The translations under genes and the position numbers were made by a program. A DNA stretch of 64,000 nt, taken from the NCBI GenBank assembly GCA_958295835.1, contig OY282378.1:3249694-3313693 (forward strand), read 5' to 3'. This document shows positions 34,574 through 42,522 of the stretch, piece after piece. Within the stretch, counting starts at the first letter, position 1. The number at the start of each line of letters is the position of its first letter. Source of the stretch: an uncultured Gammaproteobacteria bacterium. GTDB taxonomy: Bacteria > Pseudomonadota > Gammaproteobacteria > HK1. The notes under the pieces are model-generated. The model was not told the origin of the DNA and did no database searches. It saw only the letters and a program-made list of their open reading frames with translations.

Positions 34574-35812
34574 ATGCACTCGATCAAGCTCGGACGCCGG
34601 CTGCGAGCCGCGCGTGAGGCGCGGGGGCTGAGCCAGCGGGCAGTGGCGGAGGCCCTTGGCGTGCCCCGCACGGCGGTCACCCATATCGAGACGGGCAACC
34701 GCTCCGTCTCCACGCTGGAGCTGACGAAGCTCGCCGAATGCTATCGCCGTCCCGTCTCGCACTTCTTCGAGGACGCCGGGGAAGACGAGAAGGAGGGAGT
34801 GCTGGTCGCCTTGCACCGAATCGTTCCGGGCCTGGAGCAGAGCGTGGGTGTGCGGGAACAGGTGGACCGTTGCGTCGCCCTGTGCCGCGAAGGAGTCGTC
34901 CTGGAGAAGCTTCTGGGACAGGCCCCCCGGATTGGTCCGCCCGTGTATGACATGCGTGCTCCGCGCACGGTCGGGGAGGCCGTGACGCAAGCGGAACAGC
35001 TCGCCGAGGAGGAGCGGCGACGGCTCAACATCGGAAACGCTCCCCTATCTGACGTTTCGGAGCTGATCGGCTCTCAGGGCATTTGGGTGTCCGGCCTTGA
35101 GCTGCCTGATCACATGTCCGGTCTCTTCCTGCGTCATCCTTCCATCGGTCTTTCCATTCTCGTCAACGCCTCGCATCCGCGTGGACGAAAGCGCTTTTCC
35201 TATGCCCATGAATATGCGCACGCACTGTTGGATCGGGAAGGCACTGTTTCGGTGTCCAGCACCGGCAATTCAGCCGATTTGGTGGAGAAGCGGGCGAACG
35301 CCTTTGCCGCGGCGTTCCTCATGCCGAGGAGCGGTGTATCAGAAGTGTTGCGAAGCCTCGACAAGGGACTCCCAAGCCGCCACGAGCAGACGATCTTCGA
35401 TGCCGCGACCGGAGGATGTATCGAGACGGAGTTTCGCCCTCCCGTCGGATCTCAGAAAATCACTTACAAGGACGTTGCACTTGTGGCCCACCATTTCGGT
35501 GTGAGCTATCAGGCGGCCCTCTATCGCCTGAAAAGTCTCAAACATGTCTCGCAACGAGACTCCGATGGCCTTCTGGAACGGGAGGGTTTCGGCAGGCAAT
35601 ATCTCAAGCTCCTCGGCATGCTCGACGACCTGGAAGAGCCGGAGCAACGACGATACTGGGACCGTGAATTGCGAAGTGAAATCGCACATTTGGCCATCGA
35701 AGCCTACCGCCGCGAGGAAATCTCCCGCGGGCGGCTTCTCGAGCTGGGCAAAACGCTTGAGATCGATGGCGGAACTCTCCTGAGCCTTGCGGAAGTGGCG
35801 CACGAAAGCTGA
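34574..35812 (+). CDS. XRE-type regulator with ImmA/IrrE zinc protease domain
   Basis: A 412-residue two-domain protein. Residues 1-65 form an HTH: KLGRRLRAAREARGLSQRAV and LGVPRTAVTHIETGNRSVST. The C-terminal DUF955 metallopeptidase has the zinc motif HEYAHALLD (HExxH) near residue 214 and the following EKRANAFAAAFLMP helix. Such proteins act as repressor-antitoxins or cleave a partner repressor under stress. The ATG at 34574 has an ideal GGAGGGAGG upstream. A TTGACA lies at 34492, with a weak GATGTT 17 nt on. A PIN-domain gene follows after 9 nt, the usual partner. Confidence 0.85.
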   Translation: MHSIKLGRRLRAAREARGLSQRAVAEALGVPRTAVTHIETGNRSVSTLELTKLAECYRRPVSHFFEDAGEDEKEGVLVALHRIVPGLEQSVGVREQVDRCVALCREGVVLEKLLGQAPRIGPPVYDMRAPRTVGEAVTQAEQLAEEERRRLNIGNAPLSDVSELIGSQGIWVSGLELPDHMSGLFLRHPSIGLSILVNASHPRGRKRFSYAHEYAHALLDREGTVSVSSTGNSADLVEKRANAFAAAFLMPRSGVSEVLRSLDKGLPSRHEQTIFDAATGGCIETEFRPPVGSQKITYKDVALVAHHFGVSYQAALYRLKSLKHVSQRDSDGLLEREGFGRQYLKLLGMLDDLEEPEQRRYWDRELRSEIAHLAIEAYRREEISRGRLLELGKTLEIDGGTLLSLAEVAHES

Positions 35813-35821
35813 GCATGGACA

Positions 35822-36379
35822 ATGAGCTTCACGAGCCTGAGCGTCATCGCGGCAGACACGTCGGTTCTCATCAACTTCCTGCGTGTCGATCGCATCGACC
35901 TGATTGCTCGCCACTCCCATCGGTTCATCGTCACGGATCACGTGGCGGCCGAAGTGACGGACTTCTACTCGGACCAGAGGACACGCCTCGACACCGCTCT
36001 CCAGTTCGGCGCTCTGCAACAAGTCAGCATTGACGATCAATGAGAGGTCGCACTGTTCGGTTCATTGATCGCATCCCAACGTCTGGGCTCTGGCGAGTGT
36101 TCTGCGATCGCGTTGGCCGTCTGCCGAGAATACACGTTGGCCATGGATGATCGGCGAGCGGCGAATCAGGCGCGAGGAGTCAGGCGTGATCTTCGTATCC
36201 TGATAACCCGGGACCTTGTCATTGCGATGATTCGTGAGAATCTGTTGAGCGTCACGGAAGCGGACGAACTCAAGGAAATCACCCTCCGGGATTCCCGGGG
36301 CGGTTCAAAGAGATTCTGGCCGTCAACGAAGGTGACGGTGCGCGGGGAGGGCGGTATTCGCATCGGGGAACTTGCCTGA
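35822..36379 (+). pseudogene. PIN-like nuclease gene with an in-frame stop
   Basis: The first part (35822-36043) reads SVIAADTSVLINFLRVDRID then VTDHVAAEVTDF, a PIN-like start with catalytic Asp. A TGA at 36041-36043 ends it. The same frame then continues EVALFGSLIASQRLGSGECS with AIALAVCREYTLAMDDRRA, the remaining acidic residues, up to 36379. One nonsense codon therefore splits an otherwise complete gene of about 185 codons. It is the probable toxin partner of the XRE-ImmA protein. A second start at 36065 could give only the C-terminal half. Confidence 0.75.
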
Positions 36380-36500
36380 AAGAATAACCCCGCCCGAGGC
36401 CCCGGGGGGCGTGTCGGGCAGGGAGCAAGTAGTCCGACTGTAGCCGGGTCCATAATCGATGTCCAGGAGTTTTTCGTAGCGGGTGAGCACAATCCACTCA

Positions 36501-36790
36501 CCTGTGGGCGGGGTTCGACGCGGGCACGCACGAGATGCAGTTCGTCGAGCGCGCGGCATGGGTCCCTGCGTTCCACATCCACTACCACCTGGGGATGGAC
36601 GGCATCTCGATACCCTTCATCCTTCTGACCACACTGATGACGGTGCTGGTGGTGCTGCTCTACTCCGAGGCGGGCTCCTTCGCGGTGCTGGACCTGCACG
36701 CGCTGCCGCTGGGGCTGACCGCGCAGAAGCTCGTGTTCCTGGCGTTCCTGGTGGCGTTCGAGGCTGTGCGCGGCGGTGGTGGGGCCTTGA
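36501..36790 (+). pseudogene. Mosaic nuoM-nuoN fragment
   Basis: Three joined pieces: 36501-36657 matches nuoM 27716-27872, 36658-36760 matches nuoM 28122-28224, and 36761-36790 matches the last 30 nt of nuoN (30631-30660). The first junction lies at shared CTGGTGG(T/C)GCTG sequence. The pieces are joined in frame and end with the nuoN stop. It cannot encode a functional subunit. Confidence 0.9.
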
Positions 36791-36879
36791 TGAGTGGGCT
36801 TCCCGTCCTTGGAATTCGGACCTGAAAGAAAGAGATGGATGTACGAATCTTATTGTTTTGAAAGGATATTTTTTTACGT

Positions 36880-36935
36880 TTGACGCCTTGCAACTTCCCC
36901 AATCATAATCATCGGAGGACCCTCGTCGGAGGTCC
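36880..36935 (+). promoter_or_regulatory. Promoter and possible operator before the Dcm operon
   Basis: TTGACG (36880-36885) and CATAAT (36904-36909) are 18 nt apart, close to the sigma-70 consensus, and lie in unusually AT-rich DNA. Just downstream GGACC (36917-36921) and GGTCC (36931-36935) form an inverted repeat at the expected transcription start, 9 nt before the ATG at 36944. Repression by the methyltransferase or by methylation is conceivable. Confidence 0.5.
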
Positions 36936-36943
36936 ATCCTCTC

Positions 36944-38116
36944 ATGCCGAATTCTCCTCTCACCCCCGTTGAGCTTGAAGCCGGAGCACAGGCCAACGAC
37001 CTTGGCCGGGCGATTCGGTATCGGTCCGGAAGCAAGGGGTCAACCAGGCCACTCGGCTCCAATGTCCCGGCTGGTCCCTTCGGGAGCGTCGTCGATCTCT
37101 TCTGTGGAGTGGGAGGTCTCTCCCACGGATTCCGACAGGAGGGATTCGAGATCGCCGCCGGGGTCGACGACGATGAGAACTGCCGCTACGCCTTCGAGTA
37201 CAACAACGAAGCGCCCTTCATTCGCCACGATGTCTCCTCGCTCGACAGCGAGGAGGTCGAGAAGCTGTTCACACCGGGGGTGCCTTCGGTACTCGTCGGG
37301 TGCGCCCCGTGCCAACCGTTTTCCGTCTACAACCAGAAAAATGCCGATCCGCAATGGCAACTCCTGGAGGAATTCGCTCGAATCATCTCGCAGGTAAGGC
37401 CATCCGTGGTGTCGATGGAGAACGTGCCTCGCCTGATGCGATTCAGGAAAGGAAAGGTGTTCGACGCCTTCGTCGAAACGCTGGAGAGGGAGGGGTATCA
37501 CGTCAGGCACGGGATCGCATTCGCCCCCGACTACGGCGTACCCCAACAACGCTCCCGGCTCGTGCTCCTGGCGTCATTGCGAAAGGGATTGGAGTTGGGT
37601 CCGCCTACGCACTCCTCAGCGCGTTACGAAACAGTCGGGAATGCCATCGGAGACCTTCCAAGGCTCGCAGCGGGCGAGTGCGATACGCGGGACCCGCTGC
37701 ATCGTTGCAGCCGACTCTCTCCGTTGAACCTGAATCGAATCCGTGCGTCCACGGCAGGCGGCAGTTGGCGGGATTGGGATGACGGATTGGTATCCGATTG
37801 CCACAAGAAGGAGACCGGCCGCGGTTACGGGTCCGTCTACGGACGCATGAGCTGGGACGGTCCGGCCCCGACCATCACGACACAATTCTACGGCTTCGGC
37901 AACGGCAGGTTCGGTCACCCGGAACAGGACCGAGCTCTATCCTTGCGCGAAGGCGCCATCCTCCAGTCGTTCCCGTCGAATTACGACTTCGTGAAGCCGG
38001 GAGCGTCCGTGCAGTTCAAGACACTCGGACGGATGATCGGGAACGCCGTGCCGGTGCTCCTCGCCAGAGCCATCGCCCGATCCATTCGATCCCACCTCGG
38101 GAGCCACGTTCAGTGA
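36944..38116 (+). CDS. DNA (cytosine-5) methyltransferase
   Basis: A 390-residue C5-cytosine methyltransferase using S-adenosylmethionine. The motifs appear in order: FCGVGGLS (I, residues 53-60), GCAPCQPFS (IV, catalytic C123), MENVP (VI), QQRSRL (VIII), then a variable target-recognition region, and MIGNAVP (X). All catalytic elements are intact. The GTG of the next gene overlaps its stop (GTGA at 38113-38116), so the methyltransferase, GHKL ATPase-nuclease and Vsr form one operon. It would protect self DNA. The target sequence cannot be predicted. Confidence 0.9.
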   Translation: MPNSPLTPVELEAGAQANDLGRAIRYRSGSKGSTRPLGSNVPAGPFGSVVDLFCGVGGLSHGFRQEGFEIAAGVDDDENCRYAFEYNNEAPFIRHDVSSLDSEEVEKLFTPGVPSVLVGCAPCQPFSVYNQKNADPQWQLLEEFARIISQVRPSVVSMENVPRLMRFRKGKVFDAFVETLEREGYHVRHGIAFAPDYGVPQQRSRLVLLASLRKGLELGPPTHSSARYETVGNAIGDLPRLAAGECDTRDPLHRCSRLSPLNLNRIRASTAGGSWRDWDDGLVSDCHKKETGRGYGSVYGRMSWDGPAPTITTQFYGFGNGRFGHPEQDRALSLREGAILQSFPSNYDFVKPGASVQFKTLGRMIGNAVPVLLARAIARSIRSHLGSHVQ

Positions 38117-40146
38117 GTGCAGGGCAAGATCCGTTCCGGTTGACCATCAGTCTCAACGTACTGGAACACTTGGGCATCAACCTCTACAGCAACGTACCGG
38201 CGGTCCTGTCGGAGATCGTGGCCAACGCATGGGATGCGGATGCTTCCGAAGTCCGGGTGACCTGGGACAGGGCCGCGGGCACGATCGTGATTCAGGACGA
38301 CGGGGTCGGCATGACCCCGAGTGAAATCAACGAACGATTCCTGAGCGTCGGTTACCGGCGGCGCGATGGACAACCGGGACCTACGCCCAAGGGACGGCAT
38401 CCGATGGGCCGCAAGGGAATCGGAAAGCTTTCGCTGTTTTCGATTGCCAACGCAGTGCGCATCGAGACGATCAAGGGAGGTATCAAGAGTGCCTTCCGGA
38501 TGAAGCTCAGCGAAATTCGCGAGCAAATCCTGAAAGAAGAAGGCAGTGGAACTTACGAGCCGACTATCCTGTCCGTCGATGGGATCGATTTCCCGCATGG
38601 TACGAAAATCACACTCGGTGAGCTCAGAAGAAGACAAACAATCGGAACGACCAGGGCTCTCAAGAAGAGAGTCGCCCGCCGTTTCTCGATCATCGGGGAG
38701 AAACACGGATTCAGGGTATACGTCGATGGAGACGAGGTTACTCCATCCGATCGGGACTACTACGACAAGATCCGTTACATGTGGACCTACGGAGATCAGC
38801 AGGACGTCATCGCGCTGTGTTCGACGGTCGAGAAAGAGGAGGACCGGACCGATTGCGTCGAAAGTGAGAGGATCACGATCACCGGATGGCTGGCTACGGT
38901 CGGAAAGGTCGGATACCTGAAGGATGAGGAGGGGGACAACCTGAACCGCATCGCGATATTCGTTCGCGGCAAGTTGGCTCAGGAGGACATTCTGACCGAT
39001 TTCGCCGAACGCGGCGTCTATGCGAGCTACCTGATCGGGGAGCTTCGTGTCGATGGTTTGGACGAATACGACGGTCCGGGGACGAATGAGGACGACGATG
39101 CCGCGACGAGCAGCCGCCAGAAGATCGTCGAGGACGACGATAGATACCGGGAACTTCGGAAGATTATCGGAAAGGAGTTGAAGCACATTCAGAATCGATG
39201 GGCCGATCACAGATCCGAGGAGGGATCGAAGAAAGCGTTGGAAATACCGGAAGTCAAGGATTGGGTGGATGAACTCAAGCCGAATACCCGGAAGAAAGCG
39301 AAGAAGTGGCTCGGGAAGCTCAATCGGATCAGAATCGATGAGGTGGATGAACAGAAGCAATTGATAAAACATGCAGTTCTCGCTTTCGAATTCTACAGGA
39401 TCAACGAGAATCTGGAAAAACTGAATAACATCGCCGACGACAATCTGCAAGCGACTCTCGATATCTTCGAAGATCTGGATATCCTTGAACTGAATCTCTA
39501 CGGACAGATCGTACATCAGAGAATCCAGGTCATCCGAACCCTCCAGGAAAAGGTGGACAAAAATGCTCTTGAACGAGTCATTCAAGAATATCTATTCGAT
39601 CATCTCTGGCTGCTGGATCCGTCATGGGAGCGGACCGAAGGCACCGAATTGATGGAGAAGCGCGTTGATAAACTCTTCGAAGACGTAGATGCGAGTCTGA
39701 CGAATGAGGAAAAGAGGGGAAGACTCGACATCGCGTATCGAAAAACCGCAGGACAACATGTCATAATCGAACTCAAACGCCCCGAAAGGGTGGTTTCGAT
39801 TTCAGAAATAATCAAGCAGCTTGAGAAATACACTTCGGGAATGCTGAAACTTCTCAGGGCGCAAGGAGCCACGAACGAACCAGTCGAAATCGTACTATTA
39901 TTGGGCAAGGAGCCCGCAGAATGGGCGAGCGAGGATGGCAAGGATCGGATGATTCGAACTCTTTCGACTTACAATGCTCGGATCGTATTCTACGACCAAC
40001 TACTGAAAGATGCCTATAGCGCATATGCCGATTATATGGAGAAGAAGCAGATAGCTGATCGACTCGGGGAGGTCATGCGGGCCATCGACGACTATGCTCC
40101 ACCGGCCGAGACGGAAGCCACCGACCGAGATGAAGCCGCCGCCTGA
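38113..40146 (+). CDS. GHKL ATPase (MutL/MORC-like) fused to a PD-(D/E)XK-like nuclease
   Basis: A 677-residue protein starting with GTG that overlaps the methyltransferase stop. The N-terminal GHKL ATPase has the N-box EIVANAWDADA (E34, N38), G1 box QDDGVGM and G2 box MGRKGIGKLSLFS. A middle region follows with a charged, helical, coiled-coil-like part (residues about 350-490). The C-terminal part has a PD-(D/E)XK-like core, RGRLDIAYRKTAGQHVIIEL followed by KRP, that is D...E-x-K. MutL/MORC-like ATPases coded beside Dcm and Vsr are a described class of predicted restriction systems. Here I infer it is the ATP-gated restriction component. GC content is lower than in the housekeeping genes, suggesting transfer. 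Confidence 0.75.
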   Translation: MSAGQDPFRLTISLNVLEHLGINLYSNVPAVLSEIVANAWDADASEVRVTWDRAAGTIVIQDDGVGMTPSEINERFLSVGYRRRDGQPGPTPKGRHPMGRKGIGKLSLFSIANAVRIETIKGGIKSAFRMKLSEIREQILKEEGSGTYEPTILSVDGIDFPHGTKITLGELRRRQTIGTTRALKKRVARRFSIIGEKHGFRVYVDGDEVTPSDRDYYDKIRYMWTYGDQQDVIALCSTVEKEEDRTDCVESERITITGWLATVGKVGYLKDEEGDNLNRIAIFVRGKLAQEDILTDFAERGVYASYLIGELRVDGLDEYDGPGTNEDDDAATSSRQKIVEDDDRYRELRKIIGKELKHIQNRWADHRSEEGSKKALEIPEVKDWVDELKPNTRKKAKKWLGKLNRIRIDEVDEQKQLIKHAVLAFEFYRINENLEKLNNIADDNLQATLDIFEDLDILELNLYGQIVHQRIQVIRTLQEKVDKNALERVIQEYLFDHLWLLDPSWERTEGTELMEKRVDKLFEDVDASLTNEEKRGRLDIAYRKTAGQHVIIELKRPERVVSISEIIKQLEKYTSGMLKLLRAQGATNEPVEIVLLLGKEPAEWASEDGKDRMIRTLSTYNARIVFYDQLLKDAYSAYADYMEKKQIADRLGEVMRAIDDYAPPAETEATDRDEAAA

Positions 40147-40540
40147 ACGCAGCGCCCTCATGGCGCGTGTCGGCCCGAAGGACACCAAGCCTGAGATGGC
40201 CGTTCGGAAGCTGCTTCACGATCTCGGATACCGCTATCGCCTCCATCGGAGAGATCTCCCCGGCACCCCCGACATCTGTTTCCCCGCCCGTAGAAAGGCG
40301 ATCTTCGTTCATGGCTGTTTCTGGCATCGACACGAAGGTTGTCGCCGAACGACGACTCCGAAGACCCGTGCTTCCTTCTGGAAGGAGAAGTTCGAGCAGA
40401 ACATCGCCCGCGATCATCGAAAGATGGCGGCCCTCCATGAGCTTGGCTGGGAAGTGCTGGTCGTTTGGGAGTGCGAGGCGGAAGGATCACCGGTTCTCGC
40501 GCGGCGAATCATGGATTTCCTGGCGACTCCGGACACTTGA
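40130..40540 (+). CDS. vsr: Very short patch repair endonuclease
   Basis: A 136-residue Vsr nuclease that nicks next to T:G mismatches arising from 5-methylcytosine deamination. MARVGPKDTKPEMAVRKLLH, YRYRLHRRDLPGTPDICFPA (catalytic Asp), FVHGCFWHRHEGC (zinc and catalytic His) and WEVLVVWECE are diagnostic. The start at 40130 overlaps the end of the ATPase-nuclease gene by 17 nt. Its role beside a C5 methyltransferase is to repair methylation damage; in such operons it may also take part in restriction. Confidence 0.9.
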   Translation: MKPPPERSALMARVGPKDTKPEMAVRKLLHDLGYRYRLHRRDLPGTPDICFPARRKAIFVHGCFWHRHEGCRRTTTPKTRASFWKEKFEQNIARDHRKMAALHELGWEVLVVWECEAEGSPVLARRIMDFLATPDT

Positions 40541-40714
40541 CGTTGCCGGAATCGGCGCGGGTGGAGATGCAGTGCCCGAGCCTCCTCGTCATCCCCGAGA
40601 GCGGCTTCACAACGCCGCCGACCACTCCGTCGCGGGTCGGTGACCGTAGAAGGTGAGGGTGGGAGGCTCTTACCGCCGTTGCTGGCCGAATCCGTGCTGC
40701 CCATGTGCGCGGCA

Positions 40715-41401
40715 TCATGCAGCGAGCTTCTGGAGGCGATCGATCCATCTGTCGAAATGAGGGCACCTGCACCTGATCTTCCGCAAGCCGATCCGCTTCG
40801 CTGCCTGGACCCCGACCGTCGACTTGTCACTCTCGTAGCGAGGCAGGTGACCGATGATCCGCTTCGATGGTGCGGTTCCCGGCCCATCGTCGATCAGCTC
40901 CGGTGAGTCGAGGCCGTCGGCGACTTTTGCCAATTTTTCGATTTCTCTCTCATGATCTTCGTAGTAATGCGCCAATATGGATATCTTCGAAAACAGATAT
41001 GCTTCGTATTCATGTAGCTGAATGTGGGGTATGAACCGGCGATCGTTCGTCTCCTTCGCCCATGATTCTTCCAGAGCCTCTACACGCCTGTATGGATCGT
41101 TCCGATGTTGTCGTTTCGCTTCTCCGGCTCCGGGGAATCCCTTGTGTAGTGCGTAGAGATCGATCATCGACGTGAAGAAGGCGTCTTTCGCGGAATCCTG
41201 TTTGAGGAGACGGACGATGTCGTTCTGCATCGCTCGGAAGTTCCTGCCGCCTCCCCGATGGGTCCGGTGTTTCTTGTGCGCATGTGCGATCAGGACCGGT
41301 CCCTGCATGAATACTCCGTACTCGGCAAGGTGCGGCTTCAGCACGGTGTCCGCGAACGTTTGCTCCGTCCGGCCTTCGGCAAAGAGATACAGCCGCGCCA
41401 T
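40715..41401 (-). CDS. DUF4276-family protein (TOPRIM-like partner)
   Basis: A 228-residue protein. MARLYLFAEGRTEQTFADTV has the acidic E-G-x-T-E motif after the first strand. The middle carries MIDLYALHKGFPG (second acidic site), and FIPHIQLHEYEAYLFSKISI has the family's H-E-x-E-A motif. DUF4276 genes commonly pair with AAA ATPases; here the ATG overlaps the ATPase stop by one base (TGATG). It is the last gene of the minus-strand res-to-DUF4276 operon. A metal-dependent nuclease effector is inferred. Confidence 0.75.
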   Translation of the reverse strand: MARLYLFAEGRTEQTFADTVLKPHLAEYGVFMQGPVLIAHAHKKHRTHRGGGRNFRAMQNDIVRLLKQDSAKDAFFTSMIDLYALHKGFPGAGEAKRQHRNDPYRRVEALEESWAKETNDRRFIPHIQLHEYEAYLFSKISILAHYYEDHEREIEKLAKVADGLDSPELIDDGPGTAPSKRIIGHLPRYESDKSTVGVQAAKRIGLRKIRCRCPHFDRWIDRLQKLAA

Positions 41402-42522
41402 CAGTGCGGGCCACCGCCGATGACATTCTTCTCCCAGACCTCTCCGAGGGAATATTCTTCCAGCCAAGCTTCCAGAGCCTCGGCATCCGGCCGGGTGAAC
41501 CTGGAAGTCCTGCCGTCATATTCGGCGACCACGATGTCTTCCGGATCGAAATGATTGACGAACGTGCTGGATTGGGTGCTGATCAGGATCTGGACGTGAG
41601 CGCTCGCGGATCGACACAACGACGCAAGGGTGCTTAATGCATAAGGGTGAAGACCGAGCTCCGGCTCGTCGATGACGATCAGCAGCGGCAGCTCGTCTTC
41701 CGGCTGCATCAGCAAGGAGAACAGGCAGATCGCCCGGAGGGTGCCGTCCGAAATCTGATGTGGGCCGAAGATCAGGTCGGGTTCCTCCCGATGTCGCCAG
41801 TTCAACACGATGTGGTTCCCTCCGGGTTCGGCTGGATCGAGAACGAAGTCGTCGAAGAATGGAGCGACCTGCCGGATGGTATCGACGATCCGGCGATAAG
41901 CGCGTGGATTCTTTGAATGCAGCCGATAGAGAAACGGGGCCAGATTGCCGGCATCCGGCAAGAGCCAACGGCTGTCACCTACGTAACTGGAATTCCGGAC
42001 TCTCGATGTGGGTCCGGTGTCGTGAAAGTGGAAGACGCGGCAACCTCTGAGCAACTGTCGAAAGACTCCCGCCGTCGAATCACCCCGGTCGGCGGCAACT
42101 CCAATCAGGGTTTCCGTGTGGCCCTCTCTAAACGACTCGACCTTCGGTTCGTCGAATCCCGGATTTTGAAACGCAAGGGTTTCGTCGTCGAAGAACAGGG
42201 AATCGCGGGCCGCATGGGCAAGCCGTAACCGATATGTATTGACGGCGCCGGTCATCGTCCGGAACTCCAGATCGGCCTCGATCCGCGACGTGACCTTAGG
42301 TCCGAAATACAGGTTGGACGTGGCATGCCCCGTCGAAGCGACGTAGCGCTGGAGGTGTCCGGTCATCATCTCGTTCATCATCTTGAAGAACGAGATCAAG
42401 TTGCTCTTGCCCGCCCCATTGGCGCCGATGAGCACGTTGAGCGGGCGAAGCTCCAATTGCACGTCCTTGATCGAGCGATATCCGCGAACCGCTATCGAAC
42501 TCAATCTCTGCGTGTTTTTCAT
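41401..42522 (-). CDS. AAA ATPase coupled to the type III methyltransferase
   Basis: A 373-residue SMC/OLD-like ATPase (AAA_21 type). IAVRGYRSIKDVQLELRPLN leads into Walker A GANGAGKSN at 33-41. QISDGTLRAICLFSLLM is the signature region, LLIVIDEPELGLHP is Walker B, and ILISTQSSTFVNHF has the switch region. Its ATG overlaps the methyltransferase stop (ATGA at 42519-42522) and its stop overlaps the DUF4276 start. It is thus translationally linked to both. I infer a defence ATPase-nuclease pair embedded in the restriction operon. Confidence 0.8.
   Translation of the reverse strand: MKNTQRLSSIAVRGYRSIKDVQLELRPLNVLIGANGAGKSNLISFFKMMNEMMTGHLQRYVASTGHATSNLYFGPKVTSRIEADLEFRTMTGAVNTYRLRLAHAARDSLFFDDETLAFQNPGFDEPKVESFREGHTETLIGVAADRGDSTAGVFRQLLRGCRVFHFHDTGPTSRVRNSSYVGDSRWLLPDAGNLAPFLYRLHSKNPRAYRRIVDTIRQVAPFFDDFVLDPAEPGGNHIVLNWRHREEPDLIFGPHQISDGTLRAICLFSLLMQPEDELPLLIVIDEPELGLHPYALSTLASLCRSASAHVQILISTQSSTFVNHFDPEDIVVAEYDGRTSRFTRPDAEALEAWLEEYSLGEVWEKNVIGGGPH

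Noticed and set aside
36041..36043. TGA in the PIN gene as a selenocysteine or recoding signal
   Set aside because: No SECIS-like stem was seen just after it and PIN nucleases are not selenoproteins; neighbouring toxin genes are also broken, so a nonsense mutation is simpler.
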